The notes: generated from the sequence alone by a model not told the origin. Counted from the stretch's first letter, positions 36,117 through 45,313 are shown. The stretch is DNA of 46,407 bases from Shewanella fidelis ATCC BAA-318 (GCF_000518605.1 NZ_KI912462.1:1-46407); one strand, 5' to 3'. A program made the numbers and translations.

Positions 36117-37004
36117 ATGCAAGAAATTGAATACCGTAAAGGCATAGTCTATGCCGTTTGCGCCTATACCCTTTGGGGATTTGCCCCGCTTTATTTTAAG
36201 CTGCTAGAGAGCGTGCCCGCAGCAGAGATCTTGCTACATCGAGTGATCTGGTCATTTGTGTTTGTCACTGTATTGATTGCACTATTTGGTGGCTTTGCAC
36301 GTTTACGTAATTTGCTCAAACAGCCACGCCAGCTTGCCGTGTTATGTTTAACTTCTGTGCTCATTGCAGGTAACTGGCTACTATTTATTTGGGCAGTGAA
36401 TAACGATCATATGCTAGATGCCAGCTTAGGCTATTTTATTAACCCGTTGGTCAACGTGAGTTTAGCGATGATATTTTTGGGGGAACGCCTACGTAAGCTG
36501 CAGTGGGCAGCCGTCGCATTAGCGGCGACAGGAGTGATGATCCAGTTGATCTCGTTTGGCTCAATTCCATTAGTATCGCTTGGGCTTGCCTGTTCGTTTG
36601 CGTTTTACGGTTTGCTACGTAAAAAGGTTAATATCGATGCCAAAACAGGTCTACTCGTTGAAACAGCAATTTTACTGCCAGTTGCCTTAATCTACCTTTT
36701 TACCAATACTGGCGACTCATTGACTCATCTACTGGCCAATGATCTGCAGCACAATTTGTTACTCGTCGCAGCGGGGATTATTACCACAGTACCACTGCTA
36801 TGTTTTGCGTCAGCAGCTGTGCGCATTCCATTTTCAATGCTGGGCTTCTTCCAGTATATCGGCCCAAGTATCATGTTTATTTTGGCTGTGGCTTTATTTA
36901 ACGAGCCTTTTGATGCAGAAAAAGGCATTACCTTTGCCTTTATCTGGGCAGCATTATTTTTGTTTACCTTAGATATGCTCTATAAGCGTAAAGCCAAAAA
37001 ATAG
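36117..37004 (+). CDS. rarD: EamA-family permease RarD
   Basis: Inner membrane protein of the drug/metabolite transporter superfamily, named after a chloramphenicol phenotype; its true substrate is unknown. The 295 aa have about ten membrane segments in two EamA repeats. The start GIVYAVCAYTLWGFAPLYFKL is close to E. coli RarD, and HRVIWSFVF is typical. It shares its neighbourhood with the thioesterase and recQ. Confidence 0.93.
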   Translation: MQEIEYRKGIVYAVCAYTLWGFAPLYFKLLESVPAAEILLHRVIWSFVFVTVLIALFGGFARLRNLLKQPRQLAVLCLTSVLIAGNWLLFIWAVNNDHMLDASLGYFINPLVNVSLAMIFLGERLRKLQWAAVALAATGVMIQLISFGSIPLVSLGLACSFAFYGLLRKKVNIDAKTGLLVETAILLPVALIYLFTNTGDSLTHLLANDLQHNLLLVAAGIITTVPLLCFASAAVRIPFSMLGFFQYIGPSIMFILAVALFNEPFDAEKGITFAFIWAALFLFTLDMLYKRKAKK

Positions 37005-37018
37005 CTGACAGATACAAC

Positions 37019-37048
37019 GAAAAAGCGAACCAAGTGGTTCGCTTTTTC
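37019..37048. terminator. Bidirectional terminator between rarD and the PH-like gene
   Basis: A perfect 13-bp stem (37019-37031 with 37036-37048) with core GCGAACC and five A and five T at its ends, around loop AAGT. It lies 14 bases after the rarD stop and just beyond the stop codon of the convergent gene, so it probably serves both. Confidence 0.88.
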
Positions 37049-37050
37049 AT

Positions 37051-37560
37051 TTAATTTATGTTTATCAACTTTTCAGGACTTTCTAAACTCAAAATTAACG
37101 GGTAATTACGCGTTGTAGGCAATAAGACTAGATTATCTGTCGTTGTGGTTGCCACAAATGCCTTTTGTCCATTAGCAAGCCTAAACCAACCTAACTGAAA
37201 ACCCGGCATTCCCACACCATTAGCCCTAAGATCAGGCTTTAACGCTGGGGTTTGGCTAAAGTCGATTCGCTCAGCCTTAGCTAGGTCAACTTCAGATAGC
37301 GGTATAGTAAAACCATAAAAAGGTACATCTAAGCTGACAGTGTCACTGCTGATAATTAACTTAGCGTCATTAACCTTGTAAAACATCCAGCTAAACGCCA
37401 ACACCATAGGCAGCAACACTCCTATTGCCACCGCCTTACTCACTTTAGGCATCTGCTTGAAATAGATAAAAACCCCTAAGCCAATAAGAATGCCTAGTAA
37501 CACAATAAAGCTCCAATGACCTGTAGACGTCAGCGGAGCAAGCAGGTATTCCTCAACCAT
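37051..37560 (-). CDS. Membrane protein with a bacterial PH-like domain
   Basis: 169 aa. Two membrane segments (about 16-34 and 41-61) are followed by a beta-rich domain (about 67-165) in the style of bacterial PH domains: ...LIISSDTVSLDVPFYGFTIPLSEVD, then KAERIDF, then the final strands and helix. Function is unknown; the soluble part could face either side. It has no operon partner and converges on rarD. Confidence 0.7.
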   Translation of the reverse strand: MVEEYLLAPLTSTGHWSFIVLLGILIGLGVFIYFKQMPKVSKAVAIGVLLPMVLAFSWMFYKVNDAKLIISSDTVSLDVPFYGFTIPLSEVDLAKAERIDFSQTPALKPDLRANGVGMPGFQLGWFRLANGQKAFVATTTTDNLVLLPTTRNYPLILSLESPEKLININ

Positions 37561-37634
37561 AGCAGTACCTTTAAATGGTAAAAATTAGCTGCTATTGTTG
37601 CATGAAGACATAATATGTCAACAACCTAGTTTAG

Positions 37635-38954
37635 CTATAGATCTAACGCTAAAATTTTTGATTTACGTTGATAGTTATACAACTGTTTTTTCTTTTCAGG
37701 CAGTTCATCCACCTCAACCATGTTAAAGCCATGCTCAAGAAACCAATGGATACTGCGGGTTGTCAGGGCAAATAAACGGGTATAACCGCGCACACGCGCC
37801 TGACCAATGATGTTTTGTAGCAACAAACTACCTCTGTCTGCATCACGGTATTCAGGGTGCACTACCAAACAAGCAAACTCACCAGCGTTGTCTTCTTCAA
37901 ATGGATAGAAGGCAGCACAGCCAATCACTAAGCTGTCTCGCTCAATCAGCATAAACTGCTCAATCTCCATCTCAAGCTGCTCACGAGAACGTCTGACCAA
38001 AATACCTTTTTGCTCTAATGGGCGGATCAAATCTAAAATGCCGCCAATATCGCGAATAGATGCACGGCGTAATCGCTCAGCACTTTCGGTTACAATCTGA
38101 GTACCTATCCCGTCTCGCGAGAATAGCTCTTGTAGCAAGGCGCCATCATCAAGGTAACTAACAAAATGACAGCGACTAACACCATTACGGCAAGCATCAA
38201 TACTCGCTTGTAAAAATGCTTTAGTGCCAACACAAACTGTACTGTCCTCTGGCAACGCGTTGAGGATCTTTTGTGCATCAGTTGGCATTAGCTCAGCAAT
38301 CACCTGACCCGTTTCATCCAAAATACCTTTTTGCGAACTAAAACCTATCATCTTGTCGGCTTTAAGCTTAACAGCTATTTGAGTCGCGACCTCTTCTGCG
38401 GTTAAGTTAAAACTCTCACCTGTCACAGAGGCTGCTACAGGCCCTAATAATACAATACCGCCACTATCAAGCTGACGCTTAAGGCCTTGGCTATCAACTC
38501 GGCGCACTCTGCCGCTTAAGCAGTAATCAACACCATCTTCAACCCCGAGTGGCTGGGCAATCACAAAGTTACCACTTACCACATTGATCTGGGTGCCTTG
38601 CATTGGGGTATTGCTCAAACTCATCGACAAACGTGCAGTAATATCTAATTGCAGCGCGCCCACAACCTGCTTAATCACTTTTAAAGCATCTTCTTCAGTG
38701 ATCCTCACACCATTGTAATATTCAGCTGGCAGACTCTGCTGTGCTAACGCCTCATCAATTTGCGGCCGAGCACCGTGCACTAGAACAATGTTAATCCCTA
38801 GACTATGCAATAAAGCTATATCGTTAATGATGGCGCGAAACTGCTGTTGCGCTAACGCTTCGCCGCCCAACATAACGACAAAGGTTTTACCCCGATGGGC
38901 ATTAACATAGGAAGCAGAATGACGAAATCCATCAACAAGTTCAGTTGTGCGCAC
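37635..38954 (-). CDS. argA: N-acetylglutamate synthase
   Basis: First enzyme of arginine synthesis, acetylating glutamate. The 439 aa have an N-terminal amino acid kinase-like domain (about 1-290, with VMLGGEALAQQQF and VHGARPQIDEALA) that senses arginine. The C-terminal GNAT acetyltransferase domain (about 295-439) includes GEFACLVVHPEYRDADRGSLLL. The gene stands alone and has ARG boxes upstream, matching ArgR control. Confidence 0.97.
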   Translation of the reverse strand: MRTTELVDGFRHSASYVNAHRGKTFVVMLGGEALAQQQFRAIINDIALLHSLGINIVLVHGARPQIDEALAQQSLPAEYYNGVRITEEDALKVIKQVVGALQLDITARLSMSLSNTPMQGTQINVVSGNFVIAQPLGVEDGVDYCLSGRVRRVDSQGLKRQLDSGGIVLLGPVAASVTGESFNLTAEEVATQIAVKLKADKMIGFSSQKGILDETGQVIAELMPTDAQKILNALPEDSTVCVGTKAFLQASIDACRNGVSRCHFVSYLDDGALLQELFSRDGIGTQIVTESAERLRRASIRDIGGILDLIRPLEQKGILVRRSREQLEMEIEQFMLIERDSLVIGCAAFYPFEEDNAGEFACLVVHPEYRDADRGSLLLQNIIGQARVRGYTRLFALTTRSIHWFLEHGFNMVEVDELPEKKKQLYNYQRKSKILALDL

Positions 38955-39021
38955 GCTAAAATCACCTTAACCATAGTTAGAGAGCTAAATAGACCTTACG
39001 ATCCCGTTACGCCTAAATACT

Positions 39022-39060
39022 ACTGAATTAAAATTCATTTAAAAAGCATTAATTATCACA
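39022..39060 (-). promoter_or_regulatory. ArgR operator (tandem ARG boxes) of argA
   Basis: The first 18-bp box contains the perfect dyad TGAATTAAAATTCA (39024-39037). Three bases on, a weaker second box (39043-39060) has AGCAT and TATCA arms, six of ten dyad positions matching. A 3-base gap between two 18-bp boxes is the known ArgR hexamer arrangement. They lie 68 bases before the argA start. Beyond them, 39061-39264 shows no gene. Confidence 0.8.
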
Positions 39061-39264
39061 TGCTGCAATTTATTTATTATCAGAACACATCTAATAATGG
39101 CTTATACAAAGCCAATTAAAGCTTGGAATAACTAGATAAGTTCAAATCAAAATATTGCGAGATAAAAGTGTTAAAAAAAATAGATATGCAAATTACGCAG
39201 AAGGAATGAGCGGTACGTCTAACGAACCTATTTTTAAATGAAGAAAACACAAACTGCAGGCAAA

Positions 39265-39292
39265 AAAAAGCCTCTATAAATAGAGGCTTTTT
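39265..39292 (-). terminator. rpmBG terminator
   Basis: Perfect 12-bp stem with core GCCTCTA/TAGAGGC and loop TAAA, followed on the minus strand by T residues. It lies about 20 bases after the rpmG stop codon. Confidence 0.88.
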
Positions 39293-39313
39293 CCAAGATG
39301 CTTAAACAAGTTA

Positions 39314-39487
39314 TTACTTGATTTTAGCTTCTTTGTACATAACGTGCTGACGTACTACTGGATCAAATTTCTTGATTTCCATTTTTTCAGGCATGTTACG
39401 CTTGTTTTTTTCAGTCGTGTAGAAGTGACCAGTGTTAGCGCTAGAAACTAGCTTGATCTTCTCACGGTTACCTTTAGCTTTAGCCAT
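39314..39487 (-). CDS. rpmG: 50S ribosomal protein L33
   Basis: 57 aa, beginning MAKAKGNREKIKLVSS and ending HVMYKEAKIK. It is the cysteine-free form of L33, with no zinc ribbon. L33 binds 23S rRNA near the E site. The start codon is six bases after the rpmB stop, so the two are one transcript, as in E. coli. Confidence 0.97.
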   Translation of the reverse strand: MAKAKGNREKIKLVSSANTGHFYTTEKNKRNMPEKMEIKKFDPVVRQHVMYKEAKIK

Positions 39488-39493
39488 GATTTA

Positions 39494-39730
39494 TTACACC
39501 TTCTCGCCGCGGGCACGAAGTTCTGCAACAACAACTTCAATACCTTTCTTATCGATGATACGCATACCTTTAGTAGATACACGTAGCTGTACGAAACGCT
39601 TCTCGTCTTCTAACCAGAAACGGTGGTTCTGTAGGTTAGGTAAAAAACGACGACGCGTAGCATTCTTCGCGTGCGAACGGTTGTTACCAACCATTGGTCG
39701 CTTGCCAGTTACTTGGCATACTCTTGACAT
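39494..39730 (-). CDS. rpmB: 50S ribosomal protein L28
   Basis: 78 aa, beginning MSRVCQVTGKRPMVGNNRSHA, the typical L28 start. It keeps a single cysteine, so it is the zinc-independent type. First gene of rpmB-rpmG, preceded by a growth-type promoter with a GC-rich discriminator. Shine-Dalgarno GGAGAG lies before the ATG. Confidence 0.98.
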   Translation of the reverse strand: MSRVCQVTGKRPMVGNNRSHAKNATRRRFLPNLQNHRFWLEDEKRFVQLRVSTKGMRIIDKKGIEVVVAELRARGEKV

Positions 39731-39818
39731 GTCAATCTCTCCAAAACAATATTTAACGCTCGAGCATTAATGCACCTCGAACACGGCCGTCGCCTGAGGC
39801 ACACAACAGAGGGCGCAT

Positions 39819-39847
39819 TTTATACAGGATCTAAAATCAAAGATCAA
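39819..39847 (-). promoter_or_regulatory. rpmBG promoter
   Basis: On the minus strand: -35 TTGATC (39847-39842), 17-base spacer, -10 TATAAA (39824-39819), then ATGCGCCC, a G/C-rich discriminator typical of stringently controlled ribosomal promoters. The -35 overlaps the last codon of radC. Confidence 0.7.
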
Positions 39848-40533
39848 GGAATAGATTTATCCATCCATCCCCTTTCAGCGAAAGAAACTATCTCTCGATC
39901 GCCCACAACCATGTGATCCAGTAAGGAAACATCAATAGTTTGCAGGGCTTGTTTCAATCGCTCAGTAATTCGTCTATCGGCTGAACTTGGTTCTGCAATT
40001 CCAGAAGGATGATTGTGACACACGATCACAGCCGCAGCCTTTTTTTCAAGTACCAGACTCACCACTTCACGTGGATAAACTGATGCTGAATTTATTGTAC
40101 CTCTAAATAATTCAACAAATTGAATCACTCTATGCTGGCTATCTAACAATAAAATAGCGAACACTTCATAGGCACGATCAGACAATTGTCTCATTAAATA
40201 GTCCCGAGTTAAATCAGGATCAGATAAAATTTTTCCTCTTTGCAGCTTTTCTCTCGAAATTCGAGCGCCTAATTCAATCGCCGCCTGCATTTGAGCGTAC
40301 TTTACTGGCCCAACGCCATCTAGTTGACAAACCTGCCGCTCTGACGCGCTAAACAAGCTTCTAAGGCCGCCAAACTTATTGATCATCATCTTTGCCAGCT
40401 CTACAGCACTTAAGCCCTTTAAGCCGACTCTAAGTAGCACCGCCAGTAACTCTGCATCTGATAACTGCTTTACACCGTGACTCAATAACTTTTCTCGCGG
40501 CGCTTCGCCCTCAGGCCAATCCTTTATTGCCAT
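39844..40533 (-). CDS. radC: RadC family JAB-domain protein
   Basis: 229 aa. An N-terminal helix-hairpin-helix-like region (about 35-85) is followed by the JAB1/MPN domain with the full metalloprotease motif HNHPSG and the later S..D (SSADRR). Despite the name, a DNA repair role has been withdrawn for E. coli RadC and the true substrate is unknown. I use the ATG at 40533 because AAGGAGG lies five bases upstream; the GTG before it would be only two bases from that site. Divergent from coaBC, as in enterics. Confidence 0.96.
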   Translation of the reverse strand: MAIKDWPEGEAPREKLLSHGVKQLSDAELLAVLLRVGLKGLSAVELAKMMINKFGGLRSLFSASERQVCQLDGVGPVKYAQMQAAIELGARISREKLQRGKILSDPDLTRDYLMRQLSDRAYEVFAILLLDSQHRVIQFVELFRGTINSASVYPREVVSLVLEKKAAAVIVCHNHPSGIAEPSSADRRITERLKQALQTIDVSLLDHMVVGDREIVSFAERGWMDKSIP

Positions 40534-40684
40534 CACAACCTCCTTGTTGTTTGTTATCTATGAGTATGGTCTAGATTTTTGGAACTTGTGCATCACCCTT
40601 TGGTGGTTTGTGATATCTTAAGCCAACTTCTGCTGTGCAACTTGTGGTTTGCCAGCAACGTGATTATCAACATAGAGTTTAAGT

Positions 40685-41878
40685 ATGGGTCTCACTAACA
40701 AAAAAGTACTATTGGGTATTGGCGGCGGTATCGCTGCTTATAAATCAGCTGACTTAGTGCGTAAATTAAAAGAGCGCGGCGCTGATGTACGCGTTGTAAT
40801 GAGTCAAAGTGCGCAGGAATTTATTACCCCGCTAACTTTGCAAGCCCTATCTGGTTACCCCGTTGCTACAGACCTACTTGACCCAACAGCCGAAGCATCT
40901 ATGGGCCACATCGAACTGGCACGCTGGGCTGATTTAGTTATAGTTGCACCTGCAACAGCCAACCTTATCGCTCGCATTAATGCTGGCATGGCCGATGAGC
41001 TTATTACCACTACATGCCTAGCAACTGAAGCCCCCGTTGTGCTGTGCCCTGCGATGAATCAACAGATGTATCGCAATAGCGCAACTCAAGCCAACCTAAA
41101 GCAAGTGAGCCAGCGCGGCTTGCATATTTGGGGCCCAGATTCAGGCTCACAAGCTTGCGGTGAAGTCGGCCCTGGCAGAATGCTTGAGCCTGTCGCGATT
41201 GCTGAAAAAGCGGTTGAGTTTTTCGGCCCACAATTACTGCAAGGCATGTCGCTGTTACTCACCGCAGGACCGACTCGAGAAGCGATTGATCCTGTGCGTT
41301 ATATTTCTAACCATAGCTCGGGCAAAATGGGATTTGCATTAGCCAAAGCTGCTGCGGCAATGGGTGCAAACGTTACGCTAGTTGCCGGACCTGTAAACCT
41401 TGCAACCCCTACAGGCGTCAATCGTATTAACGTCGAGTCAGCTCAAGATATGCTAGATGCGGTAATGCCACAGGTTGAGAGTCACCAAATATTTATCGGT
41501 TGCGCCGCGGTTGCCGATTATCGCATTGCTGAAGTGGCCGAAAGTAAAATAAAAAAATCAGCCGAGCAGATGCAACTTGCGCTAGTTCGAAATCCTGATA
41601 TCTTAGCCAGCGTTGCTAGCCATGCTAACCGACCATTTACGGTTGGATTTGCTGCAGAAACCAATGACGTAGAACAATATGCTCGTGGCAAGCTGAGCCG
41701 TAAAAAACTCGATATGATTGCCGCTAACGATGTATCAAATACAGATATTGGCTTTAACAGTGACACCAATGCATTAAGCGTGTTTTGGAGCGATGGTAGT
41801 ACTGAATTACCCGCTGTTGATAAAGACACACTCGCTAAGCAATTGCTTACTTTAATCGCGAATAAAATAAACAACTGA
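40685..41878 (+). CDS. coaBC: Bifunctional phosphopantothenoylcysteine synthetase/decarboxylase
   Basis: Makes 4'-phosphopantetheine for coenzyme A. The N-terminal CoaC half (about 1-190) binds FMN: GIGGGIAAYKSADLVRKL, the active histidine in SMGHIELARWAD, and CPAMNQQMY. The C-terminal CoaB half (about 191-397) has LLTAGPTREAIDPVRYISNHSSG. Its stop codon overlaps the dut start (TGATG), so the two are coupled. Confidence 0.98.
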   Translation: MGLTNKKVLLGIGGGIAAYKSADLVRKLKERGADVRVVMSQSAQEFITPLTLQALSGYPVATDLLDPTAEASMGHIELARWADLVIVAPATANLIARINAGMADELITTTCLATEAPVVLCPAMNQQMYRNSATQANLKQVSQRGLHIWGPDSGSQACGEVGPGRMLEPVAIAEKAVEFFGPQLLQGMSLLLTAGPTREAIDPVRYISNHSSGKMGFALAKAAAAMGANVTLVAGPVNLATPTGVNRINVESAQDMLDAVMPQVESHQIFIGCAAVADYRIAEVAESKIKKSAEQMQLALVRNPDILASVASHANRPFTVGFAAETNDVEQYARGKLSRKKLDMIAANDVSNTDIGFNSDTNALSVFWSDGSTELPAVDKDTLAKQLLTLIANKINN

Positions 41879-42336
41879 TGAAAACACCAATCGAATTAAA
41901 AATCCTCGATTCACGGATCGGTACTGAATTTCCACTGCCTGCTTATGCCACAACGGGCAGCGCCGGTATGGATTTACGTGCGATTACCGACACAGCACTC
42001 ACCATAAATCCGGGTGAAACAGTGTTAATTCCAACTGGAATAGCCATTCACGTTGCAGATCCAAGCTTAGCCGCTGTGATTCTGCCGCGTTCAGGCCTTG
42101 GTCATAAGCACGGTATTGTGCTGGGCAATCTCGTCGGCCTGATTGACTCTGATTATCAAGGCCCACTCATGGTGTCGTGTTGGAACCGTGGTAGCGAGCC
42201 ATTTACAATCGAAATTGGTGACAGACTCGCGCAACTGGTTTTTGTGCCTGTGGTTCAAGCTGAATTTAAACTGGTCGATGAGTTTAATCAGTCGGATCGC
42301 GGTCAAGGTGGATTTGGCCACTCAGGAACCAAATAA
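41878..42336 (+). CDS. dut: dUTP diphosphatase
   Basis: Hydrolyses dUTP to dUMP, keeping uracil out of DNA and feeding thymidylate synthesis. The 152 aa show the trimeric dUTPase motifs in order: GSAGMDLRA, PRSGLGHKHGIVLGN, GLIDSDYQGPL, DRLAQLVFVPV and the C-terminal arm RGQGGFGHSGTK. Translationally coupled to coaBC, as in E. coli. Confidence 0.98.
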   Translation: MKTPIELKILDSRIGTEFPLPAYATTGSAGMDLRAITDTALTINPGETVLIPTGIAIHVADPSLAAVILPRSGLGHKHGIVLGNLVGLIDSDYQGPLMVSCWNRGSEPFTIEIGDRLAQLVFVPVVQAEFKLVDEFNQSDRGQGGFGHSGTK

Positions 42337-42435
42337 CCGATTTAAGCGACTATCGCGGAATCATTTTTAATGGATAGCATGGAGCAACGTTTCCTTGCCG
42401 TCTCGCTCAGTAGTAATCGAGTGAAGGACAGATAA

Positions 42436-43029
42436 ATGGCTGCAAGCCCAAAAATAAACCGTCGTGAGCATATCCTACAGTGCTTAGCGACTATGCTAGA
42501 AACCAGTCCAGGACAAAGGATCACCACCGCCAAACTTGCCGCTGAAGTCGGCGTATCAGAAGCGGCGCTTTATCGCCACTTTCCGAGCAAAGCGCGCATG
42601 TTTGAAGGCCTTATCGAATTTATCGAAGAGTCGCTATTATCGCGTATAAACCTGATCATGGATGAAGAAAAAGACACCATGAAGCGCTGCCAGCAATTAC
42701 TGCAACTATTGCTAGTATTTGCCGAGCGCAATCCAGGGATTTCACGGGTACTTAACGGCGATGCACTGCTGGGTGAAAACGAGCGTCTACGCAGCCGCAT
42801 TAGCCAATTATTTGCCAAGATTGAAACTCATCTAAAGCAAATTTTACGCGAAAAAAGCCTACGCGAAGGTAAAGCGTTCAATTTAGATGAAGCGGTATTA
42901 GCCAACCTACTATTGGCTGTTGCTGAAGGTCGAATCGCCCAGTTTGTTCGCAGCGAATTTAAGTTAAAGCCAACTAAACACTTTAACGAACAGTGGACTT
43001 TCATCCAGCAACAACTGCTACAAAGCTAA
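42436..43029 (+). CDS. slmA: Nucleoid occlusion factor SlmA
   Basis: TetR-family DNA-binding protein that stops FtsZ assembly over unsegregated chromosome. The 197 aa have the helix-turn-helix at about 24-50 (ITTAKLAAEVGVSEAALYRHF) and the alpha-helical FtsZ-contacting and dimer domain after it. The position after dut is conserved in gammaproteobacteria. Its target, FtsZ, keeps an intact C-terminal tail in this genome. Confidence 0.96.
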   Translation: MAASPKINRREHILQCLATMLETSPGQRITTAKLAAEVGVSEAALYRHFPSKARMFEGLIEFIEESLLSRINLIMDEEKDTMKRCQQLLQLLLVFAERNPGISRVLNGDALLGENERLRSRISQLFAKIETHLKQILREKSLREGKAFNLDEAVLANLLLAVAEGRIAQFVRSEFKLKPTKHFNEQWTFIQQQLLQS

Positions 43030-43040
43030 TACTTCTCTAA

Positions 43041-43072
43041 AAATGGCAGCACTTCATATGTGCTGCCGTTTT
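43041..43072 (+). terminator. slmA terminator
   Basis: GGCAGCAC (43045-43052) pairs with GTGCTGCC (43060-43067) around a 7-base loop, followed by GTTTTA, 15 bases after the slmA stop codon. Confidence 0.75.
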
Positions 43073-43158
43073 ACTCCTCTGCTATTGCCTCACTACAACT
43101 TTTAACTTACATTTCCAACATCACAATACTCTAACAATTGTTTCCACAAGGAAGTTGT

Positions 43159-45120
43159 ATGAAACTCATCAAAGCTATTGGCCTAGTATTTCTTACTTGG
43201 CTAAGCTGCAGTGCATCTGCAAAAACAGATACCGCAGCACATCTATTCAGCCGCTCAGCGGAGTTCTCCCAAGTTAAAATATCTCCTGCTGGTGACTATT
43301 TAAGCACCATCACCAGTAAAGATGGCAAAAACATGCTATTGATTTTAGATGCTGCCACTAAAAAAGCTGTTCATGTGGTCTTTTTCGATGGCAATGCCCA
43401 AGTCGGCCACTATGAATGGGTCAACGATGAACGAGTCGTGCTACAAAAAGAATATCTGAAAGGCTGGAGCGATCACCCGCTTTACTATGGTGAACTGATG
43501 GCGGTAAACGCTGATGGCTCTAAAGAGACATACCTATTTGGTTATCAAGGTGGGCAACAAGTAGGCTCAAATATTAAGAGAAACACCGCAATTAGAGCAA
43601 CCGCCTATATTTTAGATCCTATGCCTGAAGACGATCGCTTTATGCTAGTGCAAGCACTACCTTGGGGTAACGGCGGAAGTAACATGGCAGAGAACACCCA
43701 GAAAGTTTATCGCGTTGATGTTTATAAAGGTAAACGCAGAAAGGTAGCTGGCGCGCCTATCCCTTACGCTAACTTTCTAACAGACCACGATGGTAATGTG
43801 CGCTTTGTCAGTGGTACTCGTGACTACGTAAACACAGAACTTTTCTACCGAGAAGACCGCGAATGGGTAAATACTGACAAATTAAACCTCAATTTAGATG
43901 CAATGACCCCAATCGCATTTAGTGACGATGAAAACAGTGTTTATGTCACCGCTAACGAGTCTGGTAAGCCGTCAGGTGTTTATCTAATCAACATTAAAAC
44001 TGGCGATAAAAAACTTGTAAGCCAAGATAAAGTCGTCAATCCAAGCAATGTTTGGATAAACCAAACCACGAAAAAGCTTTATGCCGTTGAATATGAAAAT
44101 GGCTACCCAGAATATGAGTTTGTAGCTCCTAAAGATCCATCGGCAACATACGTTAAACAATTATTAGGCGCACTACCTGGGTACCAAATTCATTTGGTGA
44201 GCCAAACAGTCGATGCAAAAAAAATGATCATTAAAGCCTTTAACGATAGAACTCCTGGCAAGTATTACCTTTTCGATACAGAAAAATTAAACCTAGAGTT
44301 TCTTGTATCGCAAAAGAGCTGGATTGACTCAAATAAGATGGCCGAGATTAAACCGATTAGCTTTACCAGCCGAGACGGTTTAAAGATCCATGGATATCTA
44401 ACTCTGCCCCATGGCAAAGAAGCAAAGGACTTACCTTTAGTCGTTAACCCGCACGGCGGTCCACACGGCCCAAGAGATTGGTGGGGGTTTGACTCACAAA
44501 ATCAGATGATTGCGAGCCAAGGCGCAGCTGTACTGCAAGTTAACTTTAGAGGTTCTGGTGGCTATGGCACAGCCTTTGAAAATGCAGGCCACCAAAAATG
44601 GGGCACTGAAATTCAATACGACATAATTGATGCCACCAAATATGTTATCGACCAAGGCATTGCCGACAAAGACCGTATATGCATTGTCGGCGGCAGCTTT
44701 GGTGGCTACTCCGCCATTCAAAGTGCCACAATCGAGCCTGACTTATTTAAATGTGCCCTAGGTTTTGCTGGCGTGTACGATCTGCAATTAATGTTTGATA
44801 AAGGTGATGTTCAAGGCCGTAAAGCCGGTAAGCGTTATCTTAAAGAAGTCCTAGGCGAAGATGAAGCTGTACTAAAAGCCATGTCGCCAACCCATAATAT
44901 CGACAAGCTTAAAGCAAACATTATGTTAGTTCATGGCGGAGAGGATGAACGCGCACCAATCGAACAATTTGAGGCTCTTGAAGAAGCATTACAAAAACAC
45001 AAGTATCCATTTAAAAAGCTAGTAATGGATGATGAAGGTCATGGCTTTTACGATGATGCTCATAGAGCCAAATACTACAATGAGATGCTAGGCTTTCTAA
45101 ATGAAAACCTAAAACTATAA
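43159..45120 (+). CDS. Secreted S9 family serine peptidase (prolyl oligopeptidase-like)
   Basis: 653 aa from the ATG at 43159, which has AAGGAAG eight bases upstream and opens a proper signal peptide (about 1-21, ending ASA). A beta-propeller-like region (about 30-390) precedes an alpha/beta hydrolase domain. The catalytic residues are S513 in GGSFGGYSA, D596 in GGEDERAP and H628 in DEGHGFYD. The oxyanion region NPHGGPHGPRDWWGF is typical of the acylaminoacyl/dipeptidyl peptidase group. It is probably periplasmic, cleaving short peptides. It stands alone between two terminators. Confidence 0.93.
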   Translation: MKLIKAIGLVFLTWLSCSASAKTDTAAHLFSRSAEFSQVKISPAGDYLSTITSKDGKNMLLILDAATKKAVHVVFFDGNAQVGHYEWVNDERVVLQKEYLKGWSDHPLYYGELMAVNADGSKETYLFGYQGGQQVGSNIKRNTAIRATAYILDPMPEDDRFMLVQALPWGNGGSNMAENTQKVYRVDVYKGKRRKVAGAPIPYANFLTDHDGNVRFVSGTRDYVNTELFYREDREWVNTDKLNLNLDAMTPIAFSDDENSVYVTANESGKPSGVYLINIKTGDKKLVSQDKVVNPSNVWINQTTKKLYAVEYENGYPEYEFVAPKDPSATYVKQLLGALPGYQIHLVSQTVDAKKMIIKAFNDRTPGKYYLFDTEKLNLEFLVSQKSWIDSNKMAEIKPISFTSRDGLKIHGYLTLPHGKEAKDLPLVVNPHGGPHGPRDWWGFDSQNQMIASQGAAVLQVNFRGSGGYGTAFENAGHQKWGTEIQYDIIDATKYVIDQGIADKDRICIVGGSFGGYSAIQSATIEPDLFKCALGFAGVYDLQLMFDKGDVQGRKAGKRYLKEVLGEDEAVLKAMSPTHNIDKLKANIMLVHGGEDERAPIEQFEALEEALQKHKYPFKKLVMDDEGHGFYDDAHRAKYYNEMLGFLNENLKL

Positions 45121-45136
45121 CCATTAAGAGCAATGC

Positions 45137-45208
45137 AGCTGAGCGATAGTAGAGCCATTTGGAGCAAACATACTTTGCTTTCAAAAGTGCCACTATCGCT
45201 GCCCAGCT
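45137..45208. repeat. 72-nt imperfect long hairpin
   Basis: Nested inverted arms: AGCTG with CAGCT at the ends, AGCGATAGT (45142-45150) with ACTATCGCT (45192-45200), and GCAAA with TTTGC near the tip, with small bulges. It lies 16 bases after the S9 peptidase stop and 34 bases before the terminator. It is a candidate palindromic repeat, 3' stabilising hairpin or small RNA; no ORF is present. Confidence 0.6.
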
Positions 45209-45241
45209 AACTTGTTTTTGAGTTATTTTCTGTATTAACCC

Positions 45242-45271
45242 AAAAAACCGACTAGTTTAGTCGGTTTTTTT
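45242..45271 (+). terminator. Terminator after the S9 peptidase
   Basis: Perfect 13-bp stem with core ACCGACTA/TAGTCGGT, loop GTT, six A on one side and seven T on the other. It separates the S9 peptidase from folE. Confidence 0.9.
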
Positions 45272-45313
45272 ATGTTCATAGCGGTTTTCGGTGTATATTT
45301 ACAGCAAATAGCG

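Noticed and set aside
37597..37625. Terminator for argA at the GACATA/TATGTC dyad
   Set aside because: The stem is short and A/T-rich and lacks a U tract in either direction.
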